Notes under the pieces: model-generated
Told to the model about the DNA's origin: nothing
The model's input: the letters and a program-made list of their open reading frames with translations, nothing else
The model's database searches: none
NCBI RefSeq assembly: GCF_000524195.1
Contig: NW_020170438.1
Coordinates: 1-64,000, forward strand
Direction: 5' to 3'
Origin: Echinococcus granulosus
Taxonomy: Eukaryota; Platyhelminthes; Cestoda; Cyclophyllidea; Taeniidae
DNA length: 64,000 nucleotides
Shown here: in pieces, positions 1 through 12,000 of the stretch
Layout: the number at the start of each line of letters is the position of its first letter
Numbering within the stretch: the stretch's first letter is position 1
Position numbers and translations under genes: made by a program

Positions 1-2938
1 ATGGAGATATTCAGTGTTAGCTCAAGACGTATTCTGTCCCTACTGTTCCAGGGAATGACCAAAATCACTGGTGACTACATCCTTGACCAAAGTAGACCTG
101 TTTACTTAGTTGGAGCAGTGTGATGTGGCATCTAGAGACTGCCAACTACTCTCGGACTTCCATCTCCTGCTTTGACAGTCACCGCCCTTTTCTTATTTAG
201 TGTGCATTTATTTCTTCCTTTTCTAGTTTTAGTTCATCAAACAATCTCGGATGTGTCTTCTTAGTTTAATCCATCGGATGGCTCATATCAGCATGATAAC
301 AGCAACAATATGAACCGTAGAATACAGGTTCTAGTGCCGTGCCACCTCATACAGACGTGTCCATTCTGAGGACAACTACTGTGTGGGTGAATATTCCGTC
401 AAGGGTACCTCATAGTAGGTAGCCTACTCATTGGGCAACACAATTGACATGCAGTTGCTATACTTGTTCACTGCACTGGACACATTTTAATGTCAGAGTT
501 GAGGAAGATGTATTTCTTGGAAGTCGCAATTGCTCCATCCTTGCCAGGTATTGCATGTCTGGAAATGTTGGACATGATGCACTCGTACATTTGCTTCGTT
601 TCGGATTAGACTGTTTTCTTCTTTGATAACTTGAACTTGATAAGAGCTAGTGCTCCTGATCATGTCCTCTTCATTCGAGAGCTGTGCGCACACCTAAATC
701 TCATCCACAATCCGCAGCCAATAATGATGAATTAATGCCGCTAGTATGAAGAAGTTGTTCTCTTCGGTGTTCAGCTGACCCTGGAGTTTGGTAAATGCTG
801 CAAGGCACTTTACTTCATATGCTTCCGCACCTAACTATAGACGTGTTTATCAAGTTTCACCGTAGAGATCGTCAAATCATTGCACATTAGAGAAAATTAT
901 GTAAACAGAAGAAATGCTCATACTAGTAGGCACACACTTCACATAGAAATGGCGTAACAAGTGACTTGCGTGCACGAACTCGAAAGCAGTTTGTCGTCAG
1001 CTCTGCAACATCTCGAGAAGCATGCTCCATTCCCTGACTTTTGGTTGTTGCATGTTGATAGAAAGACGAGAATGGTTATGACGAAGCAAAGACCAGTTAA
1101 TGTGCTACTTCCCCTAACAGCATGCAAGATCTCTCTACTAGCAGCGATCTACTTCGCTTTTCTACGCACTACTGCTGCAAACAAAGAATGCAACACTATT
1201 TACCACAGCCTTCTGAAAGACAACTCTTTCTTTCCGCTTAACGTCATTACATGTATGCTGGAATGCAACATGCCCATTTCTAAACAATTTTCGACTACCT
1301 TCTGGAAAATCTCAGCCTCAAAGCTGTTATTACTTCATTGACCCTCACACAAAACGTGGCTGCAAAGAGTCGGAGAGCACGATGCATACATGCACAGAAA
1401 AACGATTTCGTAATCAGTAGTTGAGACATCCTTAATAAGAAAAGCCCCTTCAACTGCACATAATCGGGATATGAGGAAGTGAATGCCAATGTTAAATAGC
1501 GCCGATGGCCCATCACACCACATCTGGCCTAGACCATATTTGTAGCCACCGTGAGTGGCGGACTAGCCGTCACTTTCGCTCAGGCAGTAACAGCGGGAAT
1601 GAAGAAATAGAGTGCATTTCTTGCAAAGTGTTTTGGATGATGCAGGAACAAGGCGCTCGGGGAAAATTAGGGCAGAGATGATACTGAAAAGTGTAAAAAA
1701 GCATTCTGCTTCAGCAATAGCAGTGGGGATTCATGTGAATCAATCCTGCCCTTCAATCGATGCACACTTGCTTTAACACAACTTCTTTTCCCTTCTTATG
1801 CAGGTAGTTAGGGGCTTTTTCTTATTTCCAGCCCATTCGAATCCCCTTGCTATACCAAAAACATTATAACAAAGTCTTCTACTCTAATGCCGTAATAATA
1901 ACTATTTTCGGCTACTTTTACGCACTCTTACTTATCCGCACCAACGAGTAAACTAATGATATAAATGTCATAAGATAACACTCTCTACTGCTATCATGCA
2001 TGTGACCTGTGTTTTACCATCAATTAATCACAACTGAAGGGTCTTAATCATGTCTGCAAAGCAGGGTGTTTTAATATAAGGTGAAAAATGGATGTTAGGC
2101 GTCTTAGAATGGCACTTATTTGCCTCATCTCTCTATATCAGTTCAAGACCAGCATAAAACCACATAAAACGCAACTTTTCAGAGCAGTGGAGATTGGTTT
2201 GCGCCTGAAGCTCAGGTTGGAAGTGAGGCAATGACAGTTGAAGCTCACAGACAGTGACGAAATCTATTATGCTTCGTGATGAGATCAGAAAGAAGACAAT
2301 ACTTTGCTAACAGACTGCCTATTTGATTCGTATACCCACTGTACGATGTGTGTGTGTGTGTGTGCTTGGGTTGGGGTGGGTAAGCAGCATCTCCGCAGAG
2401 GTGTGTGTAGTTGACGAGGGGTTATCAATGGATTAGAAGCACTCGGATTTCCACCTTCTCAATCACCATCCACGTCTCGAAGGTTGTTCGTGTCGAAACG
2501 CATGCTTCCACACTACCCCTTGGTCCGTGGGCATGCGGCCAAACGGTAGGTGTAGCAGTGGGATAGACGCAAAGCATAATTTGCATTGCCTGTTCACTAC
2601 AGCATGCTCCTCTATTCCTATCTACCCAAGTGATCTGATCCCCATCAACAATTCCATTTTACTTTGCATGTAAAAGCACTTATTCATTATTTGTTGTGTT
2701 CCCTCACAATTTCATTTATGTTTTTATTTACTTGGTTTTAAATGTTAAAACGCCTCTATAGAGTAAAGTGTAAATAACCTCTACTTGTTGCCCCTGGCTA
2801 ATGTCCACAATCCAAGACGTTGATGCCTCTTTGTGAGGTTATTTGCAATTTTTTGCCATTTATTTTTAGCAAAGTCCAGGATTACTGTTTGATTGGGAGA
2901 TACGCAAAAAATGTAACTTCAAATGCTGTTAGTAGTTC
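1..2938. other. sequence downstream of dachshund, no gene seen
   Basis: No ORF here has recognisable similarity or paired splice sites. The longest open stretch (961-1341, plus, 126 codons) begins with a non-ATG codon and looks like chance. A (TG)9 microsatellite lies at 2347-2364. Confidence 0.6.
2347..2364. repeat. (TG)9 microsatellite
   Basis: Nine uninterrupted TG units. Confidence 0.95.
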
Positions 2939-2944
2939 TTTATT
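2939..2944 (-). terminator. poly(A) signal of dachshund
   Basis: AATAAA on the minus strand, about 52 bases past the TGA at 2998-2996, implying a very short 3'UTR of roughly 70-80 nt. Confidence 0.65.
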
Positions 2945-2995
2945 AACTGTTAGGTCCTTTGTTTTGCACGATGTTTAAAGTCTCACTTGCTCATC

Positions 2996-3000
2996 TCACT
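2996..3000 (-). CDS. dach: dachshund terminal exon (stop codon)
   Basis: After a 65-bp intron with an excellent acceptor (TTTTTACTTTTTTTCAG, ending at 3001) the exon begins AG-TGA. The split codon C|AG gives Gln and TGA follows at once. Using the overlapping GTGAGC donor four bases later would add Glu-Val-Arg before a stop, so both choices end the protein here. A poly(A) signal lies about 52 bases downstream. An alternative 3' end further left cannot be excluded. Confidence 0.6.
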
Positions 3001-6000
3001 CTGAAAAAAAGTAAAAAGAGGAATTAGTTAAAGTAACGGGTCCTCTCTCACCAAGGCTCACTCACGTGAGGGTTGTTGGACTTCCCTTTCTCGAATTAAT
3101 TTAAGGAAACAGGAGATCCCGCCAAGGTACGACTCCAACTGCGAATCACATGGATCTACCATCATTGGAGCTGTAGCTGCTTTACCCTCCCGTTGAGGAA
3201 CCATTTCTAGAGTGAAAAATTGCAGTTTTACTAAATAAATTGTGCAGTCTTTGAGAATGAGTGATTACTGCCCAGAAAGTGTATTTACCTAAGTCCTACT
3301 ACCAAAGTTAAGCAGAATCTGGGTCCTCCTACCGCCCAATGGTGCTTATTTTCATTAAAATTTCTCGTACCGTTGTTCTGTACTTTACGACTATAGCTTG
3401 CAGCTATGGAACAAAATTTACTTTAAAAGTAGTGCTTAACCATCACAGAATAGCTGAATTCCGTATTGAAGTGAATGGCATTTTTTATTGCAGGAAAGAC
3501 CTCGATTGTCTAAATTACATAAATAGGTGTGATAGGGTCTCAGCAGATCTTTTGCACATCAATCAAGACGACTGTCAAAAAATGTAAGTAAGGTGCACTT
3601 AGCCCTTTATTACCGATGTACTACCATGTCCCTTCAAAACAAACTTTTCCTGTTGTTAGTTAAGCACTTAAATCGACGCTGAAATGTCCCAGAGCCTGGT
3701 TGGCACTTTAGTGCTCTAACTTGAAAACTTATTGTTTTGTCTACAGCCCGCGATTGTTTCATCACTGAATGTTCTCACCCAGGTTGAGCAGAGGACTTTA
3801 TGTGCAAGCTCTGTTATTCCTTGTATTTGACTAGTTGTATCAGTTATTAGCCATGCCTGATAAGTTTGCACCTGTGACACCAATTTAAAGTCTCTTCGAA
3901 AGTAATTTTCCAGTGACAAAATTACATTAAGTTTATGACCTACCTAAGAAGGACTTATCAAATATCTTTATCTTGCTGAAACTAGCAGCTGCAATGACTT
4001 TATTATACTCGGTTATTAAATTTGACTCTTATCCATAAAACGAAAATTCTTTTGTTGTCATGTGCTCTATCACGCAAAACCGTTGCTCTTTCCATTTCCA
4101 TTCGTGGTGAGAGAAAAGGAAGTCACTCAAAAGCTGGGCAGGGAAATAAAGTAACACGCAAGAATTTTACCCGATGTAGATGGCACTGCGGATGCTGACG
4201 AAGTCTCACACGAAACAGTTAATTCCAGAGGGGAATTCACCTCCGACAGCACTTCCTCTTGCCTACAAGGTAGAAGGAAGTTCAAAAGTTAAAAACACCG
4301 CCAAGGTGGAACTGAAATTTGGTTAATCTCTCGATTGACATGACTGAGTTTTCCTACCTCCTCGGTCTCGAGATATCATACGATAGACACTTTAGCCCAG
4401 GCAACTTGGAAAATAGCTGACATCGGATTTTATCAAGTGCCATCAATTATCTTTTGGCCAGCATGAATGTTCAGAAGCTCACACCGTTCTTGCAGCTTTA
4501 GATACCCTCTAATTATGACTGCAGCATTATAGAAAAGGTGTAAAAACATCACAACAAAACCCTAATTTTTTCTAGGACTTGCCCCATTTCAAGAAGTTAC
4601 TGTCAAAATTTGTTAGAAACTTTTGGATCATTAGCTTTTAAAAATAATACTACTTTTCAGCATTCAGAAATCAACTCCAATTTTTGTACTTAACTATCAC
4701 TTGCAGTTTGCAAGACGATCTGAACTGAAAGGAGAACAATTTACACTCAAGTTATCCAGAAGAAGCCTTGTTTCTTCTTATACAACCTAAACAATCCCGT
4801 GGTTCTCAGTGAGAGCTTTACTTGATTAAGCATTTTGACCTCTTTCCCACCTTCATTCTGCACCCTTGAAGGGCTTTGTTTTGAGTGCTTTATGGATAGA
4901 CCTGTTTCAAACTGATTCCCTAGAGCCAAGTTTCTTTGGAAGCCAGATGCATTTTACAATCTTGTGTGAAATAACAAATATTTTGCCCCTCTTAAATTGA
5001 GTCTGTACCATCACGATAATCCAAGGTGACGATAAATCCTTCACTAGGTGAAAAAATTGTAACTTAGTTTGTGTGAGATATTCGCCACGGTCACTTAACC
5101 AATTGGACTGTTTGATGATGGAGAAATTCTTAAATGCTCATTCAGTCGGAATAGTGTCTGATTTCATTTAATTTGTGCAGTCTCATTGAATTACGCCCTT
5201 TAAGGCTGAATACAGTGAAAAGGGTAAAACTAATTAGGCTGGAAACGGGAGTCTTTTTTATTGATAGGGCATTTTAAGGGGGTGTTTATTCACATCCGCA
5301 GTATATGTTGTGAAAATGAAACCCGTAAATGAGGGCGATTTGCCGCTTTCGTGAGGCTTGCATAGAAAATGCGATGTTTTATGTATTCCAGGCGCACTTC
5401 AGTCTAGTCTACACAAAGTTAGTCAAGGTGGCAATCGTTGTGTATGATATGGCGAATGGAGATGAATGAAGATTCCTGTGAGCAACAAAAGTGTAGGAGC
5501 CGTGGGCGCTCCCATCCGCAGACGAAATCACAACACGCAGTTTGCATAGCGACGACACTCTCAAATCTTCGTTAGTGAGATATTTGTAGGGTGAAAGGTA
5601 TCGATGGTAACTGTCTTACAACCGACCTTGATCATCCTGGCTATTTTCAGTTGCATTTGCATCTATTCATCTCGTCGAATGCCTGATTGTGAACCTCTTC
5701 CAGGTGCGAAATTTCTTGAATTCGCTCATTAAGCCAATATTTTTATGTCGAAGGTCTTTAGAACACATGTTGTTTAAAAGCACTGACATAAAAATACCAA
5801 GTAGTGAGCGATTTTGTCGCAAAATAGATACCATTTCATGGGCTAGCATGTCAATTACCTAACCCAGAGATTGAATGTCAATTAAAACTGAGTATGACAT
5901 TCCCATTTTTAGAGCTGAAAATGATTTTCAGTAGCAACATGCGCTACCTACTTACTAAGAGCAGAACTGTCATTCATGAACAATTTTTACTCACTCAACT

Positions 6001-9000
6001 CCAGTGATAGCAGCAGGATGGACTGGAGGAGGTTGCAAAGTTTCCAACGCTGATATGCGTTGTTTCCACCATGGATTCTGTGCAGTCAGGTGCGAGAGTG
6101 TGCCTTCATCTGTTGAGGGAATGAGCGACGGAAAATTTGTCAAAAGATCCTCTGGCCGTGGAATGGATGAACCGTTCAAAAAGCCACCGACTTTGAGCAC
6201 GTCTGAAAGATTCAGTCAGGGCTTTTGAAAAGATAAGAAAGTCAATTCCCAATTAACTGTCCGCTTGATTATGTTTGGTTAACTGTTCCCTAGTCGCTAA
6301 AAACTTGAAGATCTTGCTTCAAACCGAGCATTGGTCTTGAAAAGGCAGACCCGTTCCGTCTCCCTGTTTGTATTCTGAGATTTTATTTTGCTTTAAATAG
6401 GCCATTTTTCCTACCTTAGAATAGAAACTTATAGTAGCATTTTACTTATTCTGAGATCATCGGTTTTTTCGAATACATGCTTGTCTCTGTGGCCTCCAGA
6501 ATTCATACATTTTATAAGTCCACCTTGGTGTCACGACAAGAAGGCCACACTCATGGCTTCTCGGGGTCTCTGAGTGCAAGAATAAGGCCTAAAGCTGATG
6601 TTCTCAAGTTGCGATGGGTCATCAGGATTGGAAGGATTAGGTTAATGGCAATAGAAAACAGATCTGTTCAAAAGGACAACAATTTCTACTGCTTTGACCA
6701 GCCACGGAACCCAAACGCTACGCATGAGTGCATTTTTGGGAAGAAAACTATTAAATGTTCGTTAAAACCACGTCTTCTCTTAAAAATCAAACTAATCTTA
6801 TATTTTGCAAGAAGTTAATTAATAGCTGAAAACAACTCAGACTCAAACGATTTAGAACCGTCCACAATGGAGCTGCTCCGAGCACTCTACACGAAATTTA
6901 TTGCTAAGAATAGGAACCAATTATACTACTGAGCAACAATGAAGTAGGGACAAAGCGATGAGGAAAAATTAATGCAAAATATCATCGCCTTTGATGTCAG
7001 CCGAAGTTGTCTTTCACTAACTCCTTTTGTTTTGGGTAATGTTCCAATAAATAACGAATGGCGCGTACAATTAACTTATTGCAGATTTTTGATCAGTCTA
7101 AGGTAGTAAAAAGGTAACAAGTCTCCATTGGTAAATGTAGTTTACAATGGAAACTAAACAGGCAACGAAGTAAACCAAATTTCTTCTCTTCTGAGCAATG
7201 GGTAGTTTTTAAGTTACCGACTAATTTTTAACGGTCGAGGCAGAAGAATGACAATGTTCAAAGGAAGAAGAAGGCTTCACAGAGCTCTAATATTTGCCTA
7301 AATGGCTACTTGACTTCACAGCTTCATCGTGCTCTCTTGATTGTGCCTTATTTTGGTCAGATAGCCCCTCAACCACGCTTTTGGCCTTCCAGTTTTTAAA
7401 TATGTCAATTAAAACTATACCTTTCGGTTCTCCTAATTTTTAGTCTAACTCTACAGTACACTGGAAACAGTCCAGTATGAATACTCGTATTTTGACTAGT
7501 CTATTATAAACTTGAATTACACAGGGTAGAAGGCATAAGGTTGAGGCTCATCAAGTGTTAAAGCAAGTCGAAAATGCGCCGCTACTGCTACTGGATCTAC
7601 ATCAGTTAAGATGTAGCAGTGAATAATTAGAACAAACGATCCAGATTGTTACATATAAATACATTCAATAAAAAAGGCTAAAGGCTTAGAAAAAAAAACT
7701 TGAAATCGAGTGTTATAAAGGGGGTAATCAGTTGGTGTGGAGTTTTAATTTAATTTTAAAATACAATGTGTCCTCATGTACACTTTATCTTTTGGGAGCC
7801 AGTTTTGAAATGTCACGAGGTCAGTTCCATTTAGTTTAAGAATAGGCTGCATAACTACTGACTCACTCAAACGTGATTCGTTCAGATACTGGCTGTTCTT
7901 CTCCAGCACCTTTCGGCAATCAAAGGATTGCGATGGAAGTGGGTTTCCCCCAGTGGGTCGAAAACTCGTTGATGGTGTGATACCATTTTGATCGTTTCTG
8001 TGTGGTTTCTCACCCACCCCTAGGAGCCGAAGTTAAAAAAAAAAAGTTTGACCACTTACATGAAAGTCGAAACCACTCAAGAACGGATTCCGGTGGAAGG
8101 CTCAACAATTGCAACAGCCTCAGACCCCTTCCAGAGTCGAGGTTTGGAGGAAGACCCAATTCAAAGCGGGGCATTTTTGGGGAAAAAAGGCTCTCGCCAC
8201 TGGATGGAATATTAATGCGTTCTTGTAGGTAGAGCGGCGTTGCCGTTCGCTTTGATGGCCGCCCGGGTCGAGCACTGTAGAAATGTACCAAAAAACAGGA
8301 AAATATGCCAACCATGCGGTTGAACTTCTCATCTTAAATTGTCCACAATTTCACTACGAAAAACTGAAGGTCTTCGGTTTCATTTACCACGCAAATTCCC
8401 GTAGATATTATAAGACGAAAATATTTAAAGCTAAGACTTCTGCAATATTATTTTGCTAACGCTTAGTTGATTTGACTTGTCTGGACCGCGTTGCAGCATC
8501 CGACAATCTCCACTGGTTGAATTTAATTGTCAATTTTTGTGAGGTTCTAGCAGCAAGCCTGTTAGTCATCAACATATCCTTCTACCTTTTGCCTAAAAAC
8601 TGCCCTACAGATTCTAACAGAAGTGCATAAAATTGGAACGAAGTAAGTACTCAGGAGTTAAAACTAGTTTTTAATGTATTTTGCTAATTACAAAGTACGT
8701 GTAGTAATAAATTGGTGTGTTTCTTTCACTGAACATGTGCTGGAAATGCATCTGCCCAAAGTTAATAAAGAATTGGCTTTTTGGTAAATGAAAATATTTG
8801 CTGGAAACAATTTTTAAAATCTGAGTAAAATTCCGCTGGACCACTTATGGCTACATTTGCAAGGAAAACCACCCCCGCATGGAATCCCAGATTACTTAAT
8901 TTGTACACAATTGTCATGACAATACTCAATATTAAATCCCTCCTGCACCCCACCCCAGCCCTTCCTGTCCAAAATTGATTTTTGAGTTGGTCTAGGGGAG

Positions 9001-12000
9001 AGGAGGGGCGAGGTGTGGGAATTGTCGTCTATCCACAATAAAGCCGAGGAGTCCTTCATTTAGGCCGTTGGAGGGCCGAAGTCATTGTTACATAGCCTCT
9101 TTTGCATTGTCTAAATAATTTCGATTGCTTCTGGCAATATTGCCTCTGTAATTGCATTTTTCGCTACATTGGGAGGTAGTGGATTCACACACACCCTCTG
9201 AGCACTTTAATTAATATTCAAAGGCCTTTGCCTGACCGATAGCACTGAAGAAAGGCATTTTCTCATTTACGTCTTTGGCAATGGGATTTATTCTGGGGTA
9301 TTTTTTGAAATGGACACTAGTAATTGTGTTTTCTTGCATCAGTAATAAAATGCATGAGGGAGGCTCCGTTGTAGGAAGAAACAATGCTGCACGGTAGGCA
9401 AAATCTGCTTAATGTGAGGCAGAGCTGTAGAGGTGACTTGAAGAATGGGAAGTCTGCCTACATCTTGTGAGTGCAATCAGTTTAAAATTTAACTTACATC
9501 TTAAAAGCATCGACATAGACCTCTTACTAGAAAAGGCAGCATGCAAAAGTTATAAATGTTTGTGAGTGGCTGGGCTCGCTGTTACTACAGAATGACCTGT
9601 CTCTTGTAGCATTTCACAACAGGCTAGGCGCTATTCAGGCGTTCCTCCCCCTATCTAAATATTTACCGGAAAGCTTAACAAGGCTTTGGACTGGGATTCA
9701 CCATGATTTAGCACCTGCTAGACATCTTGCCATCGTATTTTGCCTAAGTTCTTTAGTAGGAGCATTTTTCCGCGGATTTTACACCCTTTGTCACCATTAC
9801 ACACCTTCCCACCCAACTTCCTAGGTTATGATCATTGATGACTGCTGCCATCTTGATTGAGGATGCTTGAAATGGATTGTTGGTAGCAGTTGGTACCTGT
9901 AATAACAAATCTACCACTCACGACTGCTCACAGTGCCTCTATGGCGACACACCTTCTATAGACTCGGATTGATTTGAACGATCTTTCTGATCCAAGATAT
10001 CAGCAAATAAGGTGTTTAACCAATGGACAAACGGTTATCTAACCCAAAGGTTAAAATAGTTCCACCCTAGCAGGCAATCATATTCTAGATCAAGATTTAT
10101 TGCAAAATGATGATTTGAACGTAACTTTTGTTGAATACTAATGCTTCATCTAGACAAGGCAATTAGTTTCGACTGATCTTAAAATTATGCTCTCATTCTA
10201 TTTAGTTGACCCCAGCTCTTGAGGAGAAACAGTTGCATTCGAAAGAAGCAATTCAAATTCTTGACACGAATTAACAATAATAGAATTTCCATGAAAAAAA
10301 TGTGGAAGGTAGTAAGAACATGGCCTGGAAATAAGATGGTGAGAAAGGATCAGAGAGAAGAAGTAAAGACCTTCCTAAAAATAAAACTGCTTTTGACTTA
10401 GCAACGTCACCGTATGATGCAAATGTTCTTCGACACTTGAAGAAGAAGAGCAATGTCGTTTGTATAAAGTGAACAAATTGATAAGAAAAAATGATCTTAG
10501 CGCTTATTTCTCCTTCTTGTCAGTGTCATTAGTAGACCGGCATAAAGATGGCAATGTAGAATCCTCCCCCCCAATTTTAACACATTTACTTTCCTGTTCA
10601 GTAGCCTTGCAGAGCTCAAAATTTCCCTCTAATAAGCTAAACTCGGAAGGACTTTTGAGAATGAAGGAATGGGCGCAATCCCTCATTTCTTTCTTCCCCT
10701 CTCCCTCCTGTGTGCTCCTCGAACTTGTGAAATGCAATTATAATTCAGGGGAAGAAACTCCTAATCCGCCTGGATTACGAATGCAATCTAGCCAACACTA
10801 CCTTCCACCCCCTAATCCAACACAATTGTGCGTGCCTCTGGGTAGGATTGTTTAAATTACCGTAAGTCAACACCACCACTGCCAGCAGCAACAGCAGCTT
10901 GGGATACCATTGTTAGTATCCATTCAGGCAGTCACGATTGCCAACTCAAAATGCTAATTAAGTCTTCAAGGCTTATGTGTGTGTGTGTGTGTGCCTGTGC
11001 TGTCTTAATAATGAAAGTCATTCTTCTAATCCTCCATGCTCCCCCTCCTTTCCCTCTCATTTTCTGTGCACTTTGAGAATGAAATCGGAATTGCTAGCAG
11101 AAGAAACAAAGCTGTCTTTGTTCGCCCCAGTACTTGTTTATTAAAATTATTTGGATCTGATAATATTGTATTAGTGTTTGGGATCCAACTCCAGCTGTGT
11201 TACCGCCGTCCCCTCGTGATTAAGAAGACAGTGTCCTCAAGCAAGAACCTTAAGTATTTGGCGAGTGACTATGAAGTTGTGGAACCAACAGATCGTAGAG
11301 AAGATGAATTAAACTGTGAATAGCAAATCAACCCATAAACTTTCCGAGAAATGATTTGCGAAATTTGGTTATAAAAAGGAGTGCAAATCATGCAATTGAG
11401 CAAAGTATCACGTGGATGACCTGAGGTCAGGCTAAGGTTGACATGTTTGTCATTGGTGATGTAGCTATCCCGAATTATGCAAAAAAAATTTTAGTAGCGA
11501 GATTTGTAACAGCTAATATTACAGTAACGGCATTTGACGTTTGAACTGAACAGACGAGACAAAGAAGTCAGGCGCCTCTAAAAGTATCCGTGGCTTCCTT
11601 AAGAGTCTGTTAATGATGGTTTTCATTGTTATCAGATTAACTGGAATATCATGACAGCCTTTACCTTCAAATAGACATGTGCTGTTGTTAAATAATAAGC
11701 TGGTAGTATATACTCTAACGCACCCGTCCTCATGTAGTTTTTCGTTGTATGAGGATGCTACTCATAATATTAGTCAGTAACATATTGGCCTCTAAAGATG
11801 ATGGTTTTTGGGATATGATACTATCAGGTAAATAGACCCACTTTTACTAGCCAATCGTCTTATTAATCGCATAGTTTTCTAAAAAATAAACTGAAGGATT
11901 TTTACAAATTATGCGACCAAAGGTTAGCGAAAATACTTCTATTTGCTTAAAACTGCCTCAAAATCGCCCTTTCTGGAAAAATCAAGCTCAAGACTGTTAT

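Larger units (their letters stand above)
3207..7866 (-). other. dachshund introns between exons 3 and 6
   Basis: Introns 6203-7866, 4263-5994 and 3207-4170 separate the small exons. The last contains a plus-strand ORF segment with strong splice-like borders (3494-3583, see findings). Otherwise the sequence is AT-rich with no recognised repeat or gene. Confidence 0.6.

Noticed and set aside
180..285. Short minus-strand stretch reading as a charged helix (FDELKLEKEEINAH), considered as a distal dachshund exon
   Set aside because: No pyrimidine tract or reliable acceptor, no match to the Dachshund C-terminus, and the model already ends with a poly(A) signal at 2939.
961..1341. 126-codon plus-strand open frame
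   Set aside because: Starts with a non-ATG codon, has no recognisable similarity and no paired splice sites. A frame of this length is expected a few times by chance in 64 kb.
6004..6228. Plus-strand ORF overlapping dachshund exon 4
   Set aside because: A shadow of the minus-strand exon, which has consensus splice sites and correct phase.
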